Program-made: the position numbers and the translations under genes
Origin: Oscillospiraceae bacterium
GTDB lineage: Bacteria > Bacillota > Clostridia > Oscillospirales > Ruminococcaceae
DNA length: 39,725 nt
Direction of reading: 5' to 3'
Assembly: GCA_016288755.1 (NCBI GenBank)
Contig: JAEELE010000064.1
Location: 1 to 39,725 of the forward strand
Shown: positions 32,618-39,725 of the stretch, in pieces
Numbering within the stretch: position 1 is the first letter of the stretch
Layout: each line of letters opens with the position of its first letter
Notes under the pieces: generated by a model
Seen by the model: the letters and a program-made list of their open reading frames with translations, nothing else
The model's database searches: none
Told to the model about the DNA's origin: nothing

Positions 32618-33070
32618 ATGGTACATTTCAAGTGCCCCTGCTGCGGCATGATGCTGCAGACAAAGGACGAGAACACAATGACGACCTGCACGCTCTGCGG
32701 CGAGGAGGTGGGACCCCCGCCCCCGCCGAAGCACACGATGGAGGAGCTCGCCGAGGCACAGGAGCGCCGCGACCGCTGGCGGATCGTTTCCACTGCGGTC
32801 ACCGGGGTGCAGCTGAGCTTTCTGGCGGCGGGGATCCGCTTTCTGGACCGCTTTGCCGGTTCGCCGTGGCTGGTGCTGCTCTGGGTGCTGAGCGTTCCGG
32901 TCGGCTCGGCGGTCATCAGCCTGCTGCGCCCCGATGACGCCTTTCTCGAAGAGCCGCCGCGCCCCAAGAGCCGCGTGCTGCTGTTTCTCACGCTGCTGAC
33001 GACCATGCTGCTCATTGCAGCCGCAGTCGCCGCCGTGCTCTTTTTCATTGTCGTGATCCTCAACAATTAG
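32618..33070 (+). CDS. Zinc-ribbon membrane protein A
   Basis: 150 residues. The N-terminal zinc ribbon is FKCPCCGMML with CTLCGEE (two CxxC pairs, ~20 residues apart). A proline run and a helical segment follow (MEELAEAQERRDRWRI), then hydrophobic helices (GSPWLVLLWVLSVPVGSAVI; TTMLLIAAAVAAVLFFIVVI) separated by the motif RPDDAFLEEPPRPKSR. That motif recurs in both genes downstream. The ATG at 32618 starts directly at the ribbon. Function unknown; zinc-ribbon membrane proteins of this kind are common and uncharacterised in Firmicutes. Confidence 0.78.
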   Translation: MVHFKCPCCGMMLQTKDENTMTTCTLCGEEVGPPPPPKHTMEELAEAQERRDRWRIVSTAVTGVQLSFLAAGIRFLDRFAGSPWLVLLWVLSVPVGSAVISLLRPDDAFLEEPPRPKSRVLLFLTLLTTMLLIAAAVAAVLFFIVVILNN

Positions 33071-33129
33071 GGGCGCGGAGCCCGCACCGGCGCCCGATAT
33101 GACAATGTGATACCGTCGGAGGATATCGT

Positions 33130-33297
33130 ATGACCGATTTCATGTGCCCGTACTGCGGCGCGATGCCGCTTGCATGGCTGCGCCCCGGCGGCGCTCACAT
33201 CGAAAAGCCGCCGCGCCCGGTCAGCCGCGGCATCCTCTTCTGCGTGATGACCAGTGCGGTCATGATGATCTTACTCTTGACGGAGGCATATCCATGA
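33130..33297 (+). CDS. Shortened zinc-ribbon membrane protein (internal deletion paralogue)
   Basis: A 55-residue gene. It has GGAGG seven bases before the ATG at 33130 and its stop overlaps the next start (ATGA). It reads MTDFMCPYCGAMPLAWLRPG, then GAHIEKPPRPVSRGILFCVM and a final helix. The first CxxC of the ribbon is joined directly to the RP(D)DA-LEKPPRP-SR motif and last helix of its neighbours, so the second CxxC and the first helices have been deleted in frame. Whether it still folds is doubtful; the intact signals for translation suggest it is expressed or a very young pseudogene. Confidence 0.65.
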   Translation: MTDFMCPYCGAMPLAWLRPGGAHIEKPPRPVSRGILFCVMTSAVMMILLLTEAYP

Positions 33298-33983
33298 TCG
33301 AATTCCGATGCCCCTTCTGCGGGACCCTGCTGCGTTCCGGGGAGGGCGACCGCGTGATCTGCGTCTGCTGCGGCGCCGACCTTTCCGCCGGCGGTTCCGT
33401 GCAGCCGGAAACACAGCATCTTCTGCAGCAGGATATGCCCCGCTGGGGTTCGCCTGTTTCGCAGCAGCAAGGTCAGCAGCCCTATGCACAGCAATATCCG
33501 CAGCAGCCCTACGCGCAGCAATATCCGCAGCAGCCCTACGCGCAGCAATATCCCCAGCAGCCCTACGCGCAGCAGTATCCGCAGCAGCCCTACGCACAGC
33601 AGTATCCGCAGCCCGCTGCACAGCAGTCAGCTCCGATGCAGCGGCAATATTCAGAGGAGGAACGCCGCGCCGCACAGAAAAAGCGAACCGGCTGGCGGAT
33701 CATGAATCTTCTGCTCTACCTTGTGCAGATCGTTCTGATCACAGGCGGTGTCTATATGGACGACGTGGGCAAAGAGATCGGCGCGTTCATGATCTGCGGC
33801 TGGCTGCTGTCCACGCTGTTTTTCGCGATCGCCTCCGCCGCCGCGCGCCCGGACGACGCCTATCTCGAAAAGCCGCCCGCCATCCGCAGCCGCTTTTTGC
33901 AGGGGCTGATACAGTTCCTGATCGGCTGCACCTCGTTCATCACCGGCGCGGTTCTCTGGGCGATCATCTCGGAGATTTTCTGA
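33294..33983 (+). CDS. Zinc-ribbon membrane protein B with QQPYAQQYP repeats
   Basis: 229 residues. The zinc ribbon FRCPFCGTLL/CVCCGAD is followed by a low-complexity linker holding five perfect copies of QQPYAQQYP (27-bp DNA repeats, 33474-33608), then a basic helix (EEERRAAQKKRTGWRI) and three or four hydrophobic helices (MNLLLYLVQIVLITGGVYMD; AFMICGWLLSTLFFAIASAA; LIGCTSFITGAVLWAIISEI). RPDDAYLEKPPAIRSR before the last helix matches protein A. The ATG at 33294 overlaps the stop of the short paralogue. The Gln/Tyr/Pro repeat is likely disordered and cytoplasmic, next to the ribbon. Function unknown. Confidence 0.8.
   Translation: MIEFRCPFCGTLLRSGEGDRVICVCCGADLSAGGSVQPETQHLLQQDMPRWGSPVSQQQGQQPYAQQYPQQPYAQQYPQQPYAQQYPQQPYAQQYPQQPYAQQYPQPAAQQSAPMQRQYSEEERRAAQKKRTGWRIMNLLLYLVQIVLITGGVYMDDVGKEIGAFMICGWLLSTLFFAIASAAARPDDAYLEKPPAIRSRFLQGLIQFLIGCTSFITGAVLWAIISEIF
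33474..33608 (+). repeat. Five tandem 27-bp repeats encoding QQPYAQQYP
   Basis: Units at 33474, 33501, 33528, 33555 and 33582, nearly identical at DNA level with only third-position changes. Copy number is likely to vary by slippage while keeping frame. Confidence 0.92.
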
Positions 33984-34222
33984 GCTTCTGAGCAGGTCAA
34001 AGTAGCAGGGCTGGTCAGCAGTTCGGAGTCAGGAGTTGTTCCGTTCTCTTTTACTTCTGCCGCCGAAATGACGGCTGCCAACGGGGCTTGCCATTATGAA
34101 TTCATCCCCGTTTGCTTGCAAACATCAACTCCTCACTCCTCACTTCTCACTAAACAAATGTCAATAATTGCGGAACGGGGTCACCTCCGTCCGCATGAAT
34201 AATAAAGGAGATTTATCAGGCT
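33984..34222. repeat. Heptad repeat pair and leader hairpin before aspS
   Basis: CGGAGTC-AGGAGTTGTTCCG (34024-34043) and the inverse CAACTCC/TCACTCC/TCACTTC/TCACTAA (34126-34153) flank about 80 bases as inverted repeats. Nearer aspS, GCGG-A-ACGG (34170-34178) pairs with CCGT-CCGC (34187-34194), followed by AATAATAAAGGAG. This hairpin lacks T-box features (no AGGGTGGNACCGCG). No gene seen. Confidence 0.65.
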
Positions 34223-36001
34223 ATGGACAACATGCAAGGAATGAAGCGCACCTGCTACTGCGGCGAGGTGCTCGAGGCAGGCAAAACCGTCACGGTCGGC
34301 GGCTTTGCGGATACCGTCCGCGACAAGGGCGGCATCATCTTCATCGTGCTCAGAGACCGCACCGGCGTGGTGCAGCTCACCTTCGACGACACGACCGACC
34401 GCGCCGTCTTTGAAAAGGCAGCCTCCGTCAGAAGCGAATATGTGCTGCTGGCAAAGGGCGAGGTGCGCGAGCGCGAGAGCAAGAACGACAAGCTCCCGAC
34501 CGGTCATGTCGAAATCTATGTCACCGAGCTGCGCATTCTCGCAAAGGCAAAGACCCCGCCGTTTGAGATCACCGCACAGACCAAGGTCAACGAGGAGCTG
34601 CGCCTGCGCTACCGCTATCTCGACCTGAGAAGAGCGCCGCTGCAGCAGAATCTCATTCTGCGGCACAAAATCGCGCAGTGCGCCAGACAGTATTTCTACG
34701 AGAACGGCTTCCTCGAGATCGAGACCCCGATGATGATGAAATCGACCCCGGAGGGCGCGCGCGATTATCTCGTTCCCTCCCGCGTGCACAAGGGCGAATT
34801 CTACGCGCTGCCGCAATCTCCGCAGATCTATAAGCAGCTGCTCATGGTCGCGGGCTACGACCGCTATATCCAGCTGGCGCGCTGCTTCCGCGACGAGGAC
34901 CTCAGAGCCGACCGTCAGCCCGAATTCACGCAGATCGACCTTGAGATGAGCTTTGTCGACGTCGACGACATTCTCGATATCACCGAGGGCTTCCTCATCC
35001 GCCTGTTCCGCGATGTCATGGGCAGAGAGCTCAGGACCCCGCTGCCCAGACTGACCTACACCGAGGCGATGAACCGCTTCGGCTCCGACAAGCCCGACCT
35101 GCGCTTCGGCATGGAGATCACCGACCTCTCGGAGACTGTGAAGAGCACTGAATTCCCGGTCTTTGCCAATGCGCTCGCAGAGGGCGGCTCGGTGCGCTGC
35201 ATCACCGCGAAGGCTGCAGCATCGGTGCTCACGCGCAAGGAGATCGACAAGCTGACCGAGACCGTCAAGGGCATCGGCGCAAAGGGGCTTGCCTATATCC
35301 GCTGGGTCGATGCGGAGCCGTCCTGCTCCTTCGGCAAATTCATGAAGGAGGGCGAGCTTTCCGCGATCTGCAGGGCGGCAGGCGCAGAGCAGGGCGACGT
35401 CGTGCTGATCGTCGCGGACAGAAATTCCGTGACGCTCCCCGTGCTCGGTGCGCTGCGCAATATCCTCGGCAAAAAGCTCGACCTTATTCCCGCGGGCGAA
35501 TACAATCTCCTGTGGATCACGCAGTTCCCGTTCTTTGAGAAGAACGAGGAGACCGGCGAATGGGAGGCGATGCATCACCCGTTCACCATGCCGATGGACG
35601 AGTGCCTGCAGTATCTCGACACCGCCCCGGAGAAGGTCTTTGCAAAGGCGTATGACCTTGTGCTGAACGGCACGGAGCTCTGCTCGGGCTCCATCCGCAT
35701 CACCGATTACGAGCTGCAGCAGAGGATGTTTGAATCGCTCGGTCTGACCGACGAGGAGATCGAGGCGAAATTCGGCTTTTTGGTCGAGGCGTACAAATAC
35801 GGCGCACCGCCCCACGGCGGCCTCGGCATCGGGCTGGACCGTCTCGCGATGACGCTGGCACAGGCGGAATCCCTTCGCGACGTGGTCGCCTTCCCGAAGG
35901 TGCAGAACGCACGCGAGCTCATGAGCGGCTGCCCGTCGCCCGTCGATGCCGACAGCCTTGACGTGCTCGGAATCGCGATCGCAGAGCAAGACGAAGACTG
36001 A
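34223..36001 (+). CDS. aspS: Aspartyl-tRNA synthetase
   Basis: Charges tRNA-Asp (possibly also tRNA-Asn). The 592 residues are of bacterial type. They comprise an N-terminal OB-fold anticodon domain (KTVTVGGFADTVRDKGGIIF), class II motif 1, LPQSPQIYKQLLMVAG, motif 2 with FRDEDLRADRQPEFTQID, the bacterial GAD insertion (residues ~300-420, with RCITAKAAASVLTRKEIDKL), and motif 3 GGLGIGLDRLAMTL. The C-terminal end (MSGCPSPVDADSLDVLGIAI) is normal for the family. Start ATG at 34223 with AAAGGAG 12 bases upstream, slightly long spacing. A 630-residue antisense frame is a shadow. Confidence 0.97.
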   Translation: MDNMQGMKRTCYCGEVLEAGKTVTVGGFADTVRDKGGIIFIVLRDRTGVVQLTFDDTTDRAVFEKAASVRSEYVLLAKGEVRERESKNDKLPTGHVEIYVTELRILAKAKTPPFEITAQTKVNEELRLRYRYLDLRRAPLQQNLILRHKIAQCARQYFYENGFLEIETPMMMKSTPEGARDYLVPSRVHKGEFYALPQSPQIYKQLLMVAGYDRYIQLARCFRDEDLRADRQPEFTQIDLEMSFVDVDDILDITEGFLIRLFRDVMGRELRTPLPRLTYTEAMNRFGSDKPDLRFGMEITDLSETVKSTEFPVFANALAEGGSVRCITAKAAASVLTRKEIDKLTETVKGIGAKGLAYIRWVDAEPSCSFGKFMKEGELSAICRAAGAEQGDVVLIVADRNSVTLPVLGALRNILGKKLDLIPAGEYNLLWITQFPFFEKNEETGEWEAMHHPFTMPMDECLQYLDTAPEKVFAKAYDLVLNGTELCSGSIRITDYELQQRMFESLGLTDEEIEAKFGFLVEAYKYGAPPHGGLGIGLDRLAMTLAQAESLRDVVAFPKVQNARELMSGCPSPVDADSLDVLGIAIAEQDED

Positions 36002-36027
36002 GCGGAAGGCAGAAAGTGCGTTCGCAG

Positions 36028-36080
36028 TTAGGAGTGAGGAGTGAGGAGTTGTTCCGTCACTTGCATTCCGCATTCACCGC
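36028..36080. repeat. Heptad repeat array after aspS
   Basis: GGAGTGA/GGAGTGA/GGAGTTG-TTCCG (36031-36056) preceded by GCAGTTA, then GCATTCC/GCATTCA (36064-36077), the inverse of the GGAATGC variant. The conserved GGAGTTGTTCCG end is identical to those at 4115 and 34032. Confidence 0.85.
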
Positions 36081-36107
36081 AAATAATAGCAAAGGAATCA
36101 ACCAGCC

Positions 36108-37148
36108 ATGACTGTAGATGAAATGATGAAGCAGGTGCAGGGCGAAATGGGCGATGACCCGCGCGCGAACCTGAAAAAAATCGCCGAGATCGCCGATACG
36201 CTCCGCAAGGAGCCCAACGCCGCAGAGCTGCTCGAGGCGCTCGCGGGCTACGCCTACGCGCAGATGCCCGAAGAGGACAGAGCCGCGATGGAGGAAACGA
36301 CCTTCGCCGCCGGCAAGCGCATGGATCAGACCTTTGCCGACGCGCAGAGGCTGATCAGGGAGAACAAGCCCGAGGAGGCTGCAAAGCTGCTCGGGGCGAT
36401 CTCCGAAAAGATCGAAAAGCACTTTGAGAACGGCGAGACCAAGTGGTTCTCCTTCCGCAACCCGTTTGAATACCATGTGTACCGGTATTACTATCCGAAG
36501 GACACGAATTTCGAGCGCGCGCCGTTCGATTTCGCGCACTATCTCGTGACCTATGCCTATACACTGATCGAGATCGGCGAGACACCCGCCGCACGCCGGG
36601 CGCTGCTGCGCGCGATCCTCTTCAACCCCGTCGGCGCGGATATCCGCTTTGAGTATGCCGAGCTGTGCAAGCTGGCAAAGAATATGCCCGACCTGCTCGA
36701 GAGCTGCCGCGTCACCGCAAAGCTCGCGACCTCGGCAGACCGCATGGCACGGGTCTGTGCAAATCTCGGGTTTTACTGCGAGGAAATGGGCGAGCTCTAT
36801 GCGGCGGCGGTGTTCTATTTCGAGAGCATGCGCTTCCTGCCGACCAAGCCCGTGGAGGTCTCGCTGCAGGATGTCGTGCGGCACATGAAGGTCGAGGGCA
36901 TGAAGTTCGTCCCGCCGACGAAGGAGCAGATCACCGCGACCTATACGCAGTTCGGTGTCCCGGAGATGCCCAACAGTGCGCTGGTCAATCTCGCGCTCGT
37001 GCTGGCAAAGGAGGCACAGGAGTACAAGCGGCTCGATCTGGAAGGTCTGTTCTACCGCGTCGCATTTGATATGACCAACAACCCCGAATTCAAATCTGAG
37101 CTCGACCGCATCGACCGCGCGATCGCCGCGGCAGAACCGCAGGCGTAA
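36108..37148 (+). CDS. TPR-like helical protein of unknown function
   Basis: 346 residues, soluble and almost fully helical. Repeating helix pairs resemble tetratricopeptide repeats, e.g. HYLVTYAYTLIEIGETPAAR, ALLRAILFNPVGADIRFEYA, CANLGFYCEEMGELYAAAVF with YFESMRFLPTKP. The N-terminus (MTVDEMMKQVQGEMGDDPRA) is also helical. No catalytic motif. No strong Shine-Dalgarno; AAAGGAATC lies about 15 bases before the ATG. The gene is separated from aspS by a heptad repeat array and followed by a coupled three-gene set. Likely a protein-interaction scaffold (inference). Confidence 0.75.
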   Translation: MTVDEMMKQVQGEMGDDPRANLKKIAEIADTLRKEPNAAELLEALAGYAYAQMPEEDRAAMEETTFAAGKRMDQTFADAQRLIRENKPEEAAKLLGAISEKIEKHFENGETKWFSFRNPFEYHVYRYYYPKDTNFERAPFDFAHYLVTYAYTLIEIGETPAARRALLRAILFNPVGADIRFEYAELCKLAKNMPDLLESCRVTAKLATSADRMARVCANLGFYCEEMGELYAAAVFYFESMRFLPTKPVEVSLQDVVRHMKVEGMKFVPPTKEQITATYTQFGVPEMPNSALVNLALVLAKEAQEYKRLDLEGLFYRVAFDMTNNPEFKSELDRIDRAIAAAEPQA

Positions 37149-37196
37149 GCATCCGCCGCAGACGCCGCACGGGACAGCCGGAGCAGGGAGGTTCTC

Positions 37197-37715
37197 ATGG
37201 ATATTGCAGCAAAACAGCAGGAAGAGAAGAAAATCTCGAAGGGCATTGATATCGCGTTTATCATCATCGGACTTGCGATGCTGTTCGGGCTCGGCGCGCT
37301 GTTCGGCAGCGGTGTATGGAAGCATCTGACATATCTGACCGCAAAGGACAAGATCACCGTGACCGGAAAATATGTCGATTCCGTGCGCAAGGAAACCGGC
37401 GTGAAGGTGAAGCAGTACGAGGACGGGACATGGGAATATGCCGATCTGTACGATGTGACCTATGAATATGAGGTCGACGGACAGACCTGCACATTTACCC
37501 GCAGGGATGTTTCCACATTCACGAAGGACGACGTCCCGCTCCGCCTCTACCGCACCGGCAGCGGGGAATATCAGCAGACCGATATGTACGGCGCTTGGGC
37601 GGGGATGCAGTGGGTACTGCTCGCGCTCTCTGTATATCTCGGGCTGAAGGCAATCCGATTCGGCGTCAGATCGCTGAAACAGGACAAGCAGAAGGAGTCA
37701 GTAACCGACACATGA
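37197..37715 (+). CDS. DUF3592-like membrane protein
   Basis: 172 residues. Two membrane helices (IAFIIIGLAMLFGLGALFGS and MQWVLLALSVYLGLKAIRFG) flank a beta-rich domain with GKYVDSVRKE, YDVTYEYEVDGQTCTF and VPLRLYRTGSGEY. That order, a Y.V.Y.Y.V.G core between two helices, is typical of DUF3592 proteins, whose function is unknown. RBS GGGAGG precedes the ATG. The stop overlaps the next start by 4 bases, the first of two ATGA couplings in this trio. Confidence 0.8.
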   Translation: MDIAAKQQEEKKISKGIDIAFIIIGLAMLFGLGALFGSGVWKHLTYLTAKDKITVTGKYVDSVRKETGVKVKQYEDGTWEYADLYDVTYEYEVDGQTCTFTRRDVSTFTKDDVPLRLYRTGSGEYQQTDMYGAWAGMQWVLLALSVYLGLKAIRFGVRSLKQDKQKESVTDT

Positions 37716-38506
37716 ATAAAGGAATCAAAATCACACTGCTCACGCTCGGCAGCATCATCGCTGTCGGCGGCGGCGCGGTGCTCGCATTCGGCGGCAAGCC
37801 GTTCGTCACACGCGCAAAGCAGGAATATCCCGACACGGACGCGCTGACCGCGACCCCCTATCCCTACGGCGACCGCGCAGTGCCCGCTGACTATGTTCCC
37901 CTGACGCGCGGCGCATGGACGATTTCTGCACCCGCGGAGCTGGTCTGCGCCTACAAGGAGGGCGACAGCGAGGTCAGAAAGCGCTTCTATACCGCAACAT
38001 ACGGCACGGACGGCAGGGTCGGGCTGGTCTTTATGGACCCCTACGCCTTCGGGGAGCTCGATCTCACCGGCGGCGTCGAGAAAAGCAAGGTCGGCGCCGG
38101 CATCGCAGACTATGTGATGAGGAGCTATGCCAGAAAGCTCGGCTATCCGATGGACAGCTGGTATACCCTCTACGACCTCTGCTATCACCTGACGAGCAAG
38201 GACGCGGGCAGCAGCCTGCGGAACGGCATGGGGTACTATCTGTTTGCCTGCCTGAAAGATGAGACCGTCCTCAGCGACGCGTGGGAATTCCACACCGACA
38301 CCGCAGACGGCTTCATCCAGATCAATTATGCAGCGGAGGACAGCAGCACCGTAACGCCCTACGGCGTGGTCGTTGACCTGTTCCCGAGATCCGACCGCAA
38401 CACCGCGCACGACCTCATCATCAAAGCCTCCGACGAGGACACGCTCATCAACATGATCAATTCGTTACAGTTTGACCCGACCAAAGCGGAAGGAGCCGAT
38501 TCATGA
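37712..38506 (+). CDS. Membrane-anchored extracytoplasmic protein of unknown function
   Basis: 264 residues. An N-terminal anchor or signal (KITLLTLGSIIAVGGGAVLA) is followed by a beta-rich exported domain: LTRGAWTISAPAELVCAYKE, TYGTDGRVGLVFMDPYAFGE, then helical YVMRSYARKLGYPMDSWYTL and closing strands GYYLFACLKD and YGVVVDLFPR. The plan recalls small lipoprotein-like domains that sense or bind at the surface, but I do not recognise the family. Coupled by ATGA overlaps to both neighbours, so the three products are probably made together. Confidence 0.77.
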   Translation: MNKGIKITLLTLGSIIAVGGGAVLAFGGKPFVTRAKQEYPDTDALTATPYPYGDRAVPADYVPLTRGAWTISAPAELVCAYKEGDSEVRKRFYTATYGTDGRVGLVFMDPYAFGELDLTGGVEKSKVGAGIADYVMRSYARKLGYPMDSWYTLYDLCYHLTSKDAGSSLRNGMGYYLFACLKDETVLSDAWEFHTDTADGFIQINYAAEDSSTVTPYGVVVDLFPRSDRNTAHDLIIKASDEDTLINMINSLQFDPTKAEGADS

Positions 38507-39561
38507 GAAGCATTCTCCCCTCCGACAGCCGTCTGCGCTATATGGGGCGCATCGACCGCGCAGACCCCGACGCACCGGTCTTTTACTGGCCGGGGTCGCT
38601 CGTGCAGCTGCGGTTCACCGGTGATACGCTGGCAATTCAGATCGAAAACCACAGCTATGACGCCGGAAACGGCAACGGGCTTTCGCTCGGCTTTCTGCTC
38701 GATGACGGCAAGCCGCAGATTCTGACGCTCGCACCCGAAAACGATGTGCCGCAGACCGTGACGGTCAGGGCGGACGGCGCAGGGGAACACCGCATCAGGA
38801 TCTGGAAGCGGCAGGACGGTCCGCACTATTTCACGCTGCGCGGCATTTCGGTCGCGGACGGCTGTGACATCGCGCCGCTCGAGCTGCCCGCGCGCCGGAT
38901 CGAGGCATTCGGCGATTCGGTCACGGCGGGCTCGTGGGTCGAGCTGACCGAGCGCGTCGGCAATGTCGATTATCCCGACTACACCGCAAAATACGACAAT
39001 GCTTGGTACAGCTACGCGATGCAGACCGCGAGGCTGCTGAACGCGCAGATCCATCTGACGGCGCAGGGCGGCATCGCGCTGCTCGACGGCACCGGCTACT
39101 ACGAATACGGCGCCGTCGGCATGGAAACCGCCTACACAAAGCTCAGCTATCAGCCCGCGTCCGGCAGGCTCACCGAATGGGATTTCTCGCAGTATATCCC
39201 CGATACCGTGATCTTCGCGATCGGGCAGAACGACGCCCATGTCGGCGACAGGGACAACGTCATTCCCGATGCGGAGCACCGCGCACGCTGGCTCGATGCC
39301 TACTGCCGCATCATCCGCGACCTGATGGAAAAATATCCGCAGGCAGATTTCATCCTCACGCTGACCGTGCTCATGCACGACCCCTATTGGGAAGCGCTGC
39401 TCGATGCCGCATGGGAGATGCTCGGCAGCCCGCGAGTTCACCGCTTCCGCTTCACGCGGTCGGGCAAGGCGACGCCCGGGCATCCGCGCATTCCCGAGCA
39501 GTGCGAAATGGCGTGTGAGCTCACGGAATTCATCATGGGGCTGCAAGCTGCGGAGAGCTGA
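38503..39561 (+). CDS. CE2-like SGNH carbohydrate esterase
   Basis: 352 residues in two domains. An N-terminal jelly-roll-like beta domain (1-130; VFYWPGSLVQLRFTGDTLAI) is followed by an SGNH hydrolase domain. The nucleophile is Ser139 in EAFGDSVTAG, the oxyanion Gly lies near AQGGIALL (188-194), Asn243 in AIGQNDAHVG, and the catalytic His327 in GHPRIP. This order is that of carbohydrate esterase family 2 (deacetylation of xylan or other polysaccharides). No signal peptide is visible, unlike most CE2 enzymes, so it may act on imported oligosaccharides. ATGA overlap with the preceding gene. Esterase class is reasonably sure; substrate is inference. Confidence 0.82.
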   Translation: MRSILPSDSRLRYMGRIDRADPDAPVFYWPGSLVQLRFTGDTLAIQIENHSYDAGNGNGLSLGFLLDDGKPQILTLAPENDVPQTVTVRADGAGEHRIRIWKRQDGPHYFTLRGISVADGCDIAPLELPARRIEAFGDSVTAGSWVELTERVGNVDYPDYTAKYDNAWYSYAMQTARLLNAQIHLTAQGGIALLDGTGYYEYGAVGMETAYTKLSYQPASGRLTEWDFSQYIPDTVIFAIGQNDAHVGDRDNVIPDAEHRARWLDAYCRIIRDLMEKYPQADFILTLTVLMHDPYWEALLDAAWEMLGSPRVHRFRFTRSGKATPGHPRIPEQCEMACELTEFIMGLQAAES

Positions 39562-39725
39562 CGGCAGTAGCACGCCGCGACCCGGCACAGCACGAACCAC
39601 AGCGCCGAAAAGCGCAGGCAGACCTGTCCGAGCAGATTGAACCGCAGCTCCGAATAATCCCACACATGCCAGCCCATGATGAGATTGTCGAACACACCGA
39701 CCGTGAATTCGGCGCAGGTGACAAA
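39438..39725 (-). CDS. CmpB-family (putative ABC permease-like) membrane protein, 5' end cut by window
   Basis: The frame is open to the right edge and reads EFTVGVFDNLIMGWHVWDYS, then ELRFNLLGQVCLRFSALWFV. This is the strongly conserved core (GW-VWDYS--P-NLLGQIC---ALWF) of the PF06541 membrane proteins annotated as putative ABC transporter permease. The stop in this frame is at 39438, so its 3' end would overlap the esterase gene by 124 bases tail to tail. The last ~45 residues (from about CYCRQLSAAC) no longer look like the family, so the true end may have been altered by a frameshift or fusion near 39570. Confidence 0.7.
   Translation of the reverse strand, partial: FVTCAEFTVGVFDNLIMGWHVWDYSELRFNLLGQVCLRFSALWFVLCRVAACYCRQLSAACSPMMNSVSSHAISHCSGMRGCPGVALPDRVKRKR

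Noticed and set aside
34181-36073. 630-residue minus-strand open frame over aspS
   Set aside because: Shadow of an intact AspRS, and it crosses the flanking repeat loci at both ends.
36057-37325. 422-residue minus-strand open frame over the TPR-like gene
   Set aside because: Antisense shadow; the plus strand has coherent helical repeats.

Overview
The window looks like a chromosomal segment of a GC-rich clostridial Firmicute, most likely a Ruminococcus-like member of the Oscillospiraceae. The evidence is Gram-positive style: strong GGAGG ribosome binding sites, TTGACA/TATAAT promoters with an extended TGn -10, lipobox lipoproteins, a QueT transporter, [4Fe-4S]-type PurF cysteines, a single-subunit GlyRS, and a purine pathway in which PurH is split into two proteins. 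The genus is inference, because no database search was possible.

Layout. (1) Bases 1-2300 are visibly AT-richer than the rest. They hold a left-truncated CMD/cupin protein, an aldo/keto reductase and a broken tyrosine recombinase. The recombinase remnant lies just beyond the 3' end of a minus-strand tRNA-Leu(CAA) gene, which is the classic edge of an integrated island. (2) A plus-strand glycyl-tRNA synthetase gene follows. (3) From about 29.8 kb down to 4.2 kb every gene is on the minus strand. These genes are tightly packed, several with ATGA overlaps or 1-base gaps, and the tract ends at a strong terminator at 4225-4275. Read 5' to 3' it is: GtrB-like glycosyltransferase, preQ1-I riboswitch plus queT, WG-repeat-like protein, purE, DUF6440-like protein, purC, purF-like, purM, three paralogous lipoproteins, purN, a GT-C-like membrane protein, an LRR protein, an IMP cyclohydrolase (PurO type), a double zinc-ribbon protein, an Fn3-like surface protein, an unknown protein, AICAR formyltransferase, a histidine phosphatase, purD, an acidic-tailed membrane protein, uvrC, manA, an unknown protein, a ROK glucokinase and a small membrane protein. 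Eight purine steps are therefore interleaved with envelope proteins of unknown role. purL, purB, purA, purK and guaA/guaB are not in the window. (4) From 29.9 kb rightwards the genes are on the plus strand: mnmA, a small membrane protein, a cluster of zinc-ribbon membrane proteins (one with an internal deletion), aspS, a TPR-like protein, a coupled trio (DUF3592-like, unknown exported protein, CE2-like esterase), and at the right edge a convergent partial CmpB-family membrane protein.

The intergenic DNA is not plain. Seven gaps carry arrays of a 7-bp repeat (GARRTGA and variants), often ending in a conserved GGAGTTGTTCCG and often paired with an inverted array to give long hairpins. A second, GC-rich element of roughly 90 bp appears in three diverged copies between 31.7 and 32.5 kb. 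The most notable points are the riboswitch-headed purine/envelope superoperon, the PurF homologue that lacks the catalytic N-terminal cysteine, the heptad repeat family, and the zinc-ribbon paralogue with an internal deletion.
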